This document shows, in pieces, positions 25,011 to 36,400 of a stretch of 64,000 nucleotides of DNA. Under the pieces are notes generated by a model. The model had not been told where the DNA came from, ran no database searches, and saw only the letters and a list, made by a program, of their open reading frames with translations. This DNA comes from Diprion similis (taxonomy: Eukaryota > Arthropoda > Insecta > Hymenoptera > Diprionidae): NCBI RefSeq assembly GCF_021155765.1, contig NC_060116.1, forward strand, positions 4,898,001 through 4,962,000, read 5' to 3'. The translations under genes were made by a program, and so were the position numbers. Numbering within the stretch: the stretch's first letter is position 1; each line of letters opens with the position of its first letter.

Positions 25011-28000
25011 TCTGCACTTGGTGGCTTCTTGGCATTAAAAATAGAACAAATTTGATCTTTAACGAGTATTTCGTAAATTTTTTCAGCTTTGCGATTGTGC
25101 TCGTGACAATTATACAGCTTTTTAATCATCTTGTTTTGTATTAAAGTTACATTGTTGTACCGATGATAAAGTCGTGACTACAGCAGGAACAACGAAAAAA
25201 TTGATAAAAACTATTTTCAAACAACTTAGGAAAGAATACAAATTACTAAAGTTGCAGAAAACCGTAACACTGATTTTGTTTGAAATTTTTCTCAACCGTT
25301 TATGTCACTCATGTCCATTGGAGCTACGAGAATTTAAAATCTGTTAACCATTTTTCGAAAGTAAAATACGAAAAAAGCTCAGTGGCCTTGTTAAAATGTT
25401 CACAATTCTCAAATTTATTCGTAGTTAAAAAAAATGCAATTACATTGCTACAAGTGCTAAAAGAAATCATGAAAGAATCATGTGAGAACCCCTTTAAAAC
25501 TTTCACCTGTTATTCGGGCAGATGCTCTTTAAAATTCACGTGGTTATAGCTTGCCAAAAAATAAAGATACATCAACGGGAAATAGTTGGTATTTTAAATC
25601 GTCGGTTATTGATCAATATATTAGATTACTTGGAATATAGGATAAAAAACTAACATTATCGGAAAAAAATCTTCACCCTTTGCAATATTTATCAACGCTT
25701 TATTATTTAATAATATTTTTTTTTTCACAGTAAGGCCCTAACTATTTATGAGCTATATCATCATCCAACAGTTCAGTTTTTTTTTTCTTTCCTAGCTTTC
25801 TTTAATAAACACCGTAATCGATAACTATATATAATATACATATCATAATTATATGTTTAATTATTATGATACGTGATTTTAATCATGTATGTACATGTAT
25901 AATGTAATAATTATTATTTTGCCTACCTAAGCTAGCTAATAGGAAATCGAAGTAACGTAACAGAGGTTTGAATTTCATCGATTCGTATGCGGATTCGTGA
26001 TACGCAATCACTGCTGTCAGTTATTTTCATCGACGCGATATTGACTGCGAGTGTAAAAGTTTTTGCGGGACAATTATTTTAAACATTTTCGATAATTATG
26101 TAATCCGATTTATTCGTTAATTTCGATTGCCTCATACGTGATTACGTTCATCTATGAGCTAGTTGAAACAACTACAGTCGATCCGAATTTATTCACTTCT
26201 TTTTTTCGAAAAAACAATAAATGAACACTTTCTTGTATCAGTGAAAAATTCTTCTTACCTAGTTAGGTGGATAAACTACACTGTGCGGTGTTGTAATAAT
26301 TATTAAACCTTAAGAGCATATCAATTTCTATTTTTATCTCTTCCCAATAGCCTTCTAGTCGTTGTTTTACAACGCTCGACATTCTTGGCCGAAAATCAGT
26401 ACTTTTTTTACGTTTTCCACTTCACAGAAAAGTAAAAAGTAAACTGCTATTATACCTAAAACCGGATCCGAACGATTTCGACGCTCTGTTACGTCCCCTT
26501 GACTCGCGGGATATATACAATAATTTGTTGGTTTGTTATATCGTAATTAATATTACAACAGTTATTATTATGTTATTTACTTTTATTAATAACTCTTGGA
26601 AGTCAAAAATTAATCAAGTTAAAAAAATATAATATTCAAAATAGAAACTATAACCGTATTTTTTCTTTATTCTTTGTCTTTTTATTTTTTTGGTGATTTT
26701 AATTACATCGCATTTGTTTGTTTTTTGTCTTTTTTTTTTCTCGTTTTGTTTTTTATTCTCTTTCTAATTACTTTGTTTTGTTTTTGTTTTGCGCTTCACT
26801 TCGACAATTGTTTATTATTTTTTTTCCCCCTCTGCTTGTTTACTACCATGGATTTGTTTTGTTTTTGTTTTTGTTTTTTTTTTTTTGTTTGTTTTTTTCC
26901 TCGTTCTGAAAACGCATCGAACATTATTTTGTACGAAAATTTACACTATGAAATAATTAATACGATATAAAAAGTTTGGTGAACTTGACCACGTCCAGTT
27001 ATAACCAGTTCTCGCCTGATCCAAGGATTTCGCTATCGTAAATCACCTCTTTTTTTTTACACCTTCACGTCATTTCTTCCCTGGAGAATAAGGACGACGG
27101 AGAAGTTTCACCACGTTCAAGCAATAACGCAAAAAAAAGGGAAAATGTCAAAAACTTATTCTGTACCGAGCTGAAACTATCTAGGTATATACCATGTATA
27201 TTATACGTGCTGCTAAATCTAACGAATAGAAACAAACAACCGAGTCCTGATCGCTCATTTCGAAATTTATAACTTATCGACACAGTATCACGAAATACTT
27301 ATTACAAAGTCAATTTTTATACTTTATTGTGTTAGACCTTAGATTCTAAAATTGTTTCACTTGCACCCCCGGCGATGTGTAATTACATCCTGCCGTTATC
27401 TCAATCTCTAGATCTCTTTCTGTCTCATTCTCTCTGTCTTTAATTTTTGGTTACTGGTTTTTCAGTTCAGAAGTCAGTGGTTCAATCTTCAGGATCAATA
27501 AAAAACAATCGTATTCCACGATAACGTATACCACAAAAATTCCTGTGCATATTATGAATAAATTTTTACCTCGTTTAAGGAACTTTTGACTCGACAATGT
27601 GACAAATCCTAGGAAAAATCGATCATACGAATTTATACAAATTCCGGAAGCAGTCGTGGCTTTTTCAAAATAATAATAATACCGTCATCACCACCTGTGC
27701 AGTACAATATTTCAAACGCCTAAGCGAGAAAACACACTCAAAAATTACACATATTGCAATGTTATTACAATTATCAGAGCTGATATAGCCGGAGTCGCTC
27801 GTAAAGATATTAGCTTTGATTAAGCGGAACAGTAATGTCCTATGCATGTTAAACATAATTATGTTACATATAAGTATATATGTATACAATAGTAGTAATG
27901 TACATACGTAAAAAACAGTTGAGCATGAAGAACCGTTTTCTTAGATTACATTAATAGTATGTTAATTTAACAATTATTTGATTTATTTTTATTTATTTTC

Positions 28001-28402
28001 TCTCGCTTTTCAAGCAGTATGTAGTGATTTGTCCTCGCCCTGTTACCGCTGCATTTCACTTAAGAGGGTGGATATTATTGTATACGATTAGACGGCTGAA
28101 AATTGGGTGAATTTTGCCATTTCACAGGCCAACAGCCAATTATTAAATTCGATTCGAGTTTGTTCTATTCAAAAGTATGTGCGTCATTTTTCTTTTTATT
28201 AAAATCAATTAATAGGCTGTATTATTATTTAATATACCGTCAACCATTTCTGTATCTCAAAAACGGGTCAAAATTTATATTTCCTCCAAGAAAGTAGTAT
28301 AAACTGTCCAAAAATGCTGTCTCCAAGCTTGAAGTGAATCGTTCAAGTTAGTTTTGAGATACCGTCGGACCGCAAAACATATCACCGAACGAAATGATCG
28401 AC
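25011..28402. other. AT-rich non-coding stretch
   Basis: No exon could be supported. It includes poly-purine/pyrimidine and T-rich low-complexity sequence (listed separately) and a TCTC-rich patch near 27,400-27,440. The 3' end of the membrane-protein gene lies at its right edge. Confidence 0.5.
26665..26910. repeat. T/G-rich low-complexity tract
   Basis: Long T runs are broken by single G or C (TTTTGTTTTTG type). The open frames across it give Phe/Leu-rich strings that only reflect base composition. Confidence 0.9.
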
Positions 28403-28408
28403 TTTATT
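28403..28408 (-). terminator. Candidate poly(A) signal of the membrane-protein gene
   Basis: AATAAA on the minus strand, about 400 nt after the stop codon at 28807-28805. Confidence 0.4.
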
Positions 28409-28702
28409 GTCAATAACAATAATGCTTACTATTAATTAAATATAATAAAAATAAAATATGTTTTAAGGTCGATCCATACACTTTTTAATGAAATGAAAAG
28501 GATGATATTCGTGTTAGAAATTGCGAAAATTCCCACGCTTTTTCAACCCTCTAAACTGGTATACGTACACCGCCTTAATTTGCAACTCGACAAACGAATT
28601 GTCGCACATAACATTGGAACCGGGATGAACGTAACGTACATCATGCACACCGTCGCTAAGACCCTTGAAGACCAAGGCGCGTGGAAGACCCTCACTCTAA
28701 CG

Positions 28703-28744
28703 GGTGTGTGTGTGTGTGTGTGTGTTTGTGTGTGTGTATGTGTG
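28703..28744. repeat. (TG)n microsatellite
   Basis: About 20 TG units with one TT interruption lie in the 3' UTR of the minus-strand membrane-protein gene, where they read as CA repeats. Confidence 0.9.
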
Positions 28745-28804
28745 GATATCTCTGTGTTTGTAAAAACATGCGAATCAAATGAATCTGGAAAAATTTCGCA
28801 CGAT

Positions 28805-31493
28805 TTACTCCTTATCGACACCCTCGCGAGTCTCCGGACCGAGAAGCGTCGACTCGTCCTCCTCCTGGCTCTCGATCTCCAGGACCTCGACGTTCCTTCG
28901 TTGAAGGCGTCGCGACGCCCTCCACTGGACGTAGGTCATCAGGATTACGCTGAGGATCGCGAGGGCTGCCAGTCCGCCGATGATGAAGTAGACCATCCTT
29001 GGAACTTGCCGGATTCCCTGAAACAGTCGATACCCTAAACAGCTGCAGGCTGGTACTTCCGTTTCAGGTACATACTATCGACCCAGCCACGGCTTAATGC
29101 TATGCTTTTCTCTGCCGCAACATGATCGATACACCCAAGTTGAACCTGGCCATGCACGATCAGGAGCATTCAGATTCCACGCCTGGAGTCGGCCTCTCGT
29201 TCAATGAACCGACATATCTATCAAGAGCTTCGCTTCGTCTACGATCCTGAAGGCAGATTCTCGCACATCGTACAAACACCCGATTCGCATTCAAGTTCCG
29301 TTTGGAATCAGGTATATACACCGCTTATCTGGACACTTATTTGCAGTGCTCGCGGTTACTCGGATATCGAAGGGGATAAGATTCAGCAATTTCCCTCTTT
29401 TGCACGAGGGAAAAGTGACAGATGTTTCAAGGGTTGAGGACATCGGGCAATGTTACATTTCGAGGTGGAAAAACTGGATGCCATATCCGATACGTCCAAT
29501 CCCAGCAATGGAACATTTAGGGTTAGATAATTAGTAAGATGTGAAACGGTAACGAAAGATTTTTGATAAATTTAATGCTGATATCGAGTGGAAGAAACCC
29601 TCCGGATGAATAATTCATCAAAAGTTTAAGTCCCCCGTCACTTTGCGACTGAAAGTGCTGGAAGTTTGCAAAATTTCGCGACACAATCTTCACGGAATAC
29701 TCAAGTTTTTCATTCGGATTTTTCCATGTATTGGACGATACTTCTAGTATTTCCAAACATACTAAGGACATAAATGGAAGCAATTAGATTGCACGCTTTT
29801 CTTTTCTTCTTTTTCTTGTAAAAATGCTTAGAGATCGTTTCTAACTATGCGAAATTTGCTTAGAAAGGTTATACAGTTTTACTTAGCGGTCCAAATAATT
29901 TTACGCTTTTTCCGTTGCACAAATGTCTTGATGTTATCGCAAAATTAACGACTCAAGAGTCGCGACGAATCATTCTCTTTACCGAATTTTATGAGCAGCT
30001 TCTACATAACAAAGGTTCGCTTCTCAGGAGATTTTCTTATACTCGAATGAAATCGATTTATGATACTATCAGTATATCCAATAAACTCGTCTGAGAGTAT
30101 GGATATAAAAGCTTGTTTCTGTCAAGTATACTGAGGTATCCGTTTTCTGCTTCTTAGTAAGCATCATCGTTAAATAATACTGCGAAATACGTGAACTATA
30201 TTATTTCCAGGACCGCAAATTGAAACTGAAGTTACGGTTGGATTCAACAGGACGATTTATTAATCATTTTAGAGTGATTGAATCAGTTTACGACTGCTTC
30301 GGTGCAACAAACCTACCATTCCTTCCAGTCTGATCAATTATAAATTTTTACGTTGTTAATAAATTCCCCATAAATAATGCGAGATGAATTTTTTCCTCAA
30401 CTGTTGAAACTACAAAAACAAATTTATAAGATCATGGTATAGGTTACAACACATCAAACACAGCCATAATCTCTGAAAATCAGACAAAGTATACCACCGT
30501 GGTGTGTGAAGAAAATAGAAATGTTTAATGGTTTTGATGTTATTGAAAAAGAAGACATTTTTTTTCAAATTCATCATTTTTTTCTCCGACGAACTTTTTT
30601 CCTGCATCATAAACCTGCTCCATCGTTACAAAAAATGAACAAACGATACATAACAGCCTAATTTTCTTTGAACTTTGTCCAAACTCGTCCCATGTGAAAG
30701 GAAACAGCAATACCTATACCATTCAACGATGCAAACAAGGAAAAGCACTCACCTTCCACTGAAGGTAAGACGACGGATCAGTAAAGGACCATTTTTGCGG
30801 CCAGGGTTTGATCGTGCCCTCCGGAGTCTTAAAGATGAGTCCTTCGAGGCTGAGTCCATGCGCGAGAACGCTAGTCGTGATGTTGCCCTTCTTGTACGAG
30901 GCGATGCCAGCCTTCATGTACATTTGCGGTATGGTTTCGTTTTCTCTAAGCTTCAGGGTCACCCGGGGTAGCTTCCTGGGGACCTCGGTCGAGGACGAAG
31001 GGTTCGCGGACGACCTGAAGACGGTCGACGAGGCCGAGGACGTCTGCTGCTGTGTCGAGAAGAACGTCGTGGTCGTCGACAAGCTCAGAGGAGTTGAACT
31101 CGGCGCGGAAGTCCCAAGGAGGCCATTTTCCTCCGGCATCGCCGGAAGCTCGTCGCGATTTCTCTCCTCTTCGAGCTTAACGTCCTGCTTGTCCGTGACG
31201 ACGTCTTCGGCGTCAGTTTTGGTCCCGTTTTTCCGAATACTGACCTCGGCTCTTTCCATGCTCAACATCGTGCTCGCGAACAGGTTGTGGTCCTTCTGAT
31301 TAATCAGAAAAGGGGTCGCGATGCAGGAGAGGATTATCAGCGCCACGACAAGCGCCATCGTGCACCTGAGGACCATCGGTTTCGCCTTGCTCGAGACTGC
31401 CGGCGAAAATCCTGCGGCGGCATTGAACTGATCGGTTTGGGGTAAGATGGTGTACTGAAGAGACGCGTCGCCCTTTCGCACTGTCTTGTACAT
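28805..31493 (-). CDS. Unrecognised two-pass membrane protein (317 aa, two coding exons)
   Basis: Coding exons are 31493-30753 (247 codons, ending AAG|GTGAGTG) and 29017-28805 (70 codons plus stop, after GTTTCAG), joined in phase 0. The first in-frame ATG after the acceptor at 31523 was taken as the start. Visible parts: a ~40-residue N-terminal tail; membrane helix 1 at about 41-64 (VLRCTMALVVALIILSCIAT); a ~190-residue luminal or extracellular loop with a Ser/Thr-rich stretch and N-glycosylation motifs NGT, NET and NIT; membrane helix 2 at about 255-277; and an acidic tail with DESTLL at 301-306. DESTLL fits the [DE]xxxL[LI] endosome/lysosome sorting signal. Helices at both ends plus that signal recall CD36/LIMP-2 proteins, but the loop is far too short for that family and lacks its motifs. 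Unseen small exons in the 1.7-kb intron remain possible. Confidence 0.65.
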
Positions 31494-32470
31494 ATTTTGC
31501 TTCCGTCTGCGACCCGCTTCACCTGCGGATAATTTCACCACATCGGTTTTAAACGACGTTGCTTAGGTATATAGCGAGACTGATTGTGAGTGGCCAGCTA
31601 TTATCCTCGTACACTTTGTGTGCTCGGACGTGTTGTACACTCTGAAACCGGGATCAAATACAAATTTGCAATTCATAGCAGTCCTGCCAACGATACAGCC
31701 TTTCATTCGAAGTTGACACTTCTATTTCCTAACCGCCGCTTTATGAAGAACGAATAACGACACCACCGATGCTTATCGCGGTCACGCGAAAAACTACCCA
31801 TCCGTGTTACGGATGCACCTGCTAAGGGGTGAGAACGAGAATTGCCAGTTGGTTTGATTTCTCTACCCACTGAGATGACATTTTTTTTTCCCTAATTGCA
31901 TCTTTTGCGAATCCCGCAACACCAGAAGGTCCAGGACTCAGATTTCCCGAACATATGGTCTTCGGTGAGAGAAGAAAGTGTTTTCTCTTACTTGTAAAGC
32001 CATTGACGGATTGTGTTTTCCCAATTTTATCGAGTTTAGGCAATGTGTCCCCAAAAAGTCCTTGAGCCGTACATCAGCTGTCACGAAACGTAGATAAGAT
32101 ATGTTTGTTCTTCTATCGATTTAAAGTTGAAAAAAAATAAAAATCGTGACTTTCTCGTCAATTTTTATGTGAAAGATAAATTACAGGAAGAAAGGAATCG
32201 GTAGAGATTAGTGCTCGTTGGTTTGTAGACTGCAATCTAGTAACGCGTCTCTCACTGAGCCTATATTCCGCGAGAAAAATGAAAACAAACGAAAAGTAAG
32301 ATGCGACAAGATTTTCCTGAGTCGTTTGACTCTACGCTAAGAGAGATATTCGTCGTGAAACTGACAGAGCGATAGCTAAATGCTATTTTGATACTAAACG
32401 CAAAGATTGTAATAAGGTTCTCAGCGTAAATATCGAAAAAAACGAATTGTGTGTGGAAGGAAAAACTTAC

Positions 32471-32627
32471 AGTACGTCTCAACGAAGGGTGGCGAGATTC
32501 TTCTGGTTAAAAAAAATTTTCCACACTGGTCCTCAAAACGAACGTGTTTCTCCGGGACAGGCTGAACCTCGCCTGAGAAAATTCTGCCATGAAAATGCGC
32601 AGACTCGATCTTCAAGGGAGGAATAGA
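32471..32627 (-). other. Likely 5' UTR exon of the membrane-protein gene
   Basis: On the minus strand this segment ends in a strong donor (ACT|GTAAGT, intron from 32470) and would join the acceptor at 31523. It contains an upstream ATG at 32590 that opens a short frame ending before the donor. The frame read through the splice into the coding exon stays open but has no ATG in this exon. Confidence 0.5.
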
Positions 32628-32650
32628 ACGCGCTTGCGCCTCTGCAAGCC

Positions 32651-32658
32651 CTCTTATA
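32651..32658 (-). promoter_or_regulatory. TATA box for the membrane-protein gene
   Basis: TATAAGAG on the minus strand, about 30 nt upstream of the proposed transcript start near 32627 and about 180 nt before the strong donor at 32470. The spacing supports a core promoter; no initiator was confirmed. Confidence 0.45.
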
Positions 32659-33492
32659 TTTACACCTTTCAATTTATAACGTAAACTGCGTACACGCGAG
32701 TTAACAGATTACAGAAAGATCGTGAATAAAATCCGACCTTAAGGTTGGGATGTAAATACGCATTATTAATGAAGGATTAAAATTTTCAACGATTTTTAGC
32801 AAACGCCGGATACGAGGATATTTTAATGTTACAGAAAAACAAAATCAATCTCTCGTCAATAATATTATTCCAACAAATTTATTAGTATAACAAAAATACG
32901 CTTTTACATCATTTGGAAATATCGGAGAATGAAATCCGTGAGTTAGTTACAGCTCCGTATTATACCTAAATATATGTACATTGTGTATGTATATCTAAAT
33001 GGAAGACCTTATCGTGTGATAAAACGAATGAACTTAGTTCTCTACCGTGGCCGTACTTTGCATGCGTATCTTTGGTATATCAGTGACAGGACTGAGGTGT
33101 TATTTTGGTATGAATTGATTTTCAAAGGACCTTCGGATCTCCTACCCGGAATAAAGTTTTTCCGCGTGTTTCTATTCCGCCTCCTTTCAACGTTGCTTAA
33201 GGAATTAAACTTTCTGCGGAATCGATTTAATATTTACCAGCGTCAGACCAGCTGAATGCTGGTTGTGGTTCGACTTGGTACCAAGTGCTGCGCCTATCCA
33301 CACTTGTGCCTGCTTAAATCCATGTTAGTAAATATAAATCTATTGTCTGCACGCAGACGGTTTTATAATCCATGTTACGCAACCTTCGGTCGCTCTGTAC
33401 ATCAGAAAAAAAAAATTAATTCGGTACCCAACAGTATCAGCCTTTTCGGAATATCGTCTCCTTGTTTTCTTATCAATTATTTATTTTCGTTT
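32659..33492. other. Spacer between two head-to-tail minus-strand genes
   Basis: About 0.8 kb between the proposed TATA box of the membrane-protein gene and the stop codon of the dehydrogenase gene. It should hold the dehydrogenase 3' UTR and upstream sequences of the next gene. No coding exon was found. A minus-strand AATAAA at 33485-33480 lies only 8 nt after the stop. Confidence 0.5.
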
Positions 33493-36400
33493 TCAATTTA
33501 TCGTGGGCATTGCAGTCGCCGATGTTACGTGCGTCGCATCCGCCGAGGGCCAGAGCTGCGTGACCGTCTTCGTCTGCGTGAGGAAGTTAATTCCCTGCGA
33601 AAACGTTATCAGAATTATCTCAGTTTCATTTCGTGATATTTTGGAGAATTACATCGATAGAGATTATTAGTTATGGGAACCTCTTTTATTCTTTTTCATT
33701 TCAACCTCGTGTTTAAATGTATTGCTGGATTCATGTTTTATTGGTCCCTGTGAGATAGGTTAAAAAATTTGTCGTTTATTTCATTCCTTTACCAAAAATG
33801 AATCATGTAACCTTCTACCGTATCATGGACAATAGAAGTTAGTCATTTTCATCGAAACTTGCTTTGCAATCGATTTATTATGTGTGTTAAAATGTTGTTC
33901 GTAAAAGTATAAAGATCAGAAAAAAAACATCGATTATGTCCATAAACAACTTTTCATATTTCTTAGCCATTTTAAATATTCGCGAATTCTCTAAAAATTG
34001 TAACAGTTGAAAAGGACGTAAGTTTTTGAATCCACTCAACGGATATTTATAACTCTGCGTAGTACAAAGTCCTTTGCATGATTTATAATCGAAATTTCAG
34101 ACATTTTGAGTAAAATTACGAATCAAAAAATACTCTGCGTCTTATTAATAGTCCAAAGACTTGCAAAAGATCGCGTACCTTTGTACATACATTCAAATCA
34201 AAGTCGAAATACTTCGAGACTAGTTTTAATCTTTGAAGGATAACAGAATTCATATTTATAGTGCAGAAGAACTGATAAAGCGACAAACTGCATTCTCTTA
34301 ATGAATACAAAAGACAATATCAAGTCTCCATTTCGAAAGCAGATAAACATCTCATGTACTCACGGATTTCCCATAGAAATTATTATCTCCAAGGAATGAG
34401 GCTCTGCTCCCGGTGAAGCTGAACATGGGAAGCGGTACCGGAATCGGAACGTTAATGCCAACCTGACCGACGTCGGCCCGATGGGTGAAGCTCCTGGCGG
34501 TTGCACCATTGGTCGTGAAAATGGCAGTGCCATTTCCATACGGATTGGCGTTGATGATGTCGATGGCCTGATCCAGAGTGTCGGCGTTAATGCAGACAAG
34601 AACAGGGCCGAAAATCTCCTCCTTGTAGCAACGCATGTCGAGTTTAACGCCGGAGATGACGGTCGGCCCGACGAAGTTGCCCTTCTCGAATCCCGGCACC
34701 TCGACGCCTCTTCCGTCAAGGGGAAGGGTGGCACCCTTCTTCAGGTCGGCGTCGAGGATGTCGAGGATGCGCTGCTTGCTCTGCGGCGATATCACCGGGC
34801 CCAAATCGGCGCCTGGAACATGCCCAGCGTTCACTTTGAGGCCCTTAGCAGCGCTGACGATGTCGGCGATCCACTCCTGCGACTTTCCCACGAAAATCGC
34901 CGTCGACAAAGCCATGCAACGCTGACCCGCAGCCCCGAAAGCTGCCCCGACGATCTGACTTATGGTTTTGTTCTTGTTAGCGTCCGGCATCACCACGCAG
35001 TGGTTTTTCGCCCCGAGGTTACACTGCACCCTCTTACCGTGGGCGGAACCCTGTTTGTAGATGTATTTACCCTGAAAAGAATTTTACATTGTAGGAAAAA
35101 TGTCTGCAGACCGTAATTCGGTCTCGATTTTGAATATCAGAATTAGCCACGAAAATTGTTCCACATCACTTCCGCAATGAACAATTTTCGCTCAATTTTA
35201 TCACCATTATTGTGAAACTTTTTGTGTAAATTTCATTGTGTTTAACAATATTGCTCATGAACGCTTTAAATTATTCCCGTACATTACATTGACAAATTTT
35301 TTAAAAGTAATTCTTGAAATCAACATAGCTTCTTCAACAATGTAGCTAAACCAATGCTAAGCTCATACTTTGACGTAATTATTTTCAGTGTAACCCGATG
35401 TCAGACGTATGGATCGTATCTGAGTTTTGCTGACGACTCTTTATTGCAGTTGTGAAAGACTGTTGCTTCAGGGACATTATTACATATATATACTTGTTGT
35501 ACGTTTGTTCCGACACTAAACTATCATAAATTGCGGGATGAGTTCAACCAGTGTATCTGATACGGTGTATCTCCCTGCCAATTTACGTAACAGAGATTGC
35601 TGGAAGCACGTACAACGAAATTTCATTTTATTAGAGCCCATACTTGAAGGTAACTCTGTTAACTCCGAAAACACGAAATAGTATATGAAGGAAATAGTTT
35701 ACGAAAATAGAGGCTTTTCGTAATAGATAATCGAAACCCCTTAGAAACTATGATAATGCTATACATTGATAAGAATAAACTGTACCCAAACGCAGTTTCG
35801 TCAACTCGAGAACCCAATTAGTGAGCCACAATCAAAACTTCAACATTGTACAGACTATAAGGTCTATACGATGCATCTATTAACAGGGGGATCAATGGGC
35901 TCAAGAATATGTTAACAAGAGTTTATAACCTCTGAGGACAATGAGCTATTATGTGCAAAACCATCGCCCTGTACTCACGGCCTGGTCCGAACCGACGAAA
36001 GAGATGGCCTTGATGTCCGGATGTTCGCATATGAAATCAACGGCTTCGTGTTGCCCGTGAATGATGTTGAGGATGCCTGGCGGCGCTCCAGCCTCGGCGA
36101 ATAACTCTGCGAGGATCATCGTGGCCCCGGGAACTCTCTCGGATGGTTTTATGATAACCGCGTTGCCGCAGGCGACGGAAACCGGTATTGACCAGAGTGG
36201 AATCATCGCGGGGAAATTGAATGGGCAGATCGCCGCAGTCACGCCCAATGGAAGACGGTACGAAATCGTGTCCATGTCTGTTGCTATGTTCGGCATGGTT
36301 TCCCCGAGGAGGAGAGACGGAATCCCAGCGCAGTTCTCAACGACCTCTGAAAGTCGAGGAAAGCATGAATTTTTTTTTTTTTTTTTTTTTTGTTGGAAAG

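Noticed and set aside
26674..26970. 98-codon Phe-rich frame
   Set aside because: Low-complexity T/G tract; the residues reflect base composition only.
28493..29038. 181-codon plus-strand frame
   Set aside because: It is opposite the last exon of the membrane-protein gene and passes through a TG microsatellite.
28805..31493. Assignment of the membrane protein to the CD36/SCARB family
   Set aside because: The topology and dileucine tail are similar, but the loop is about 190 residues, not about 400, and family motifs are missing.
34481..35116. 211-codon plus-strand frame
   Set aside because: Antisense shadow of the largest dehydrogenase exon.
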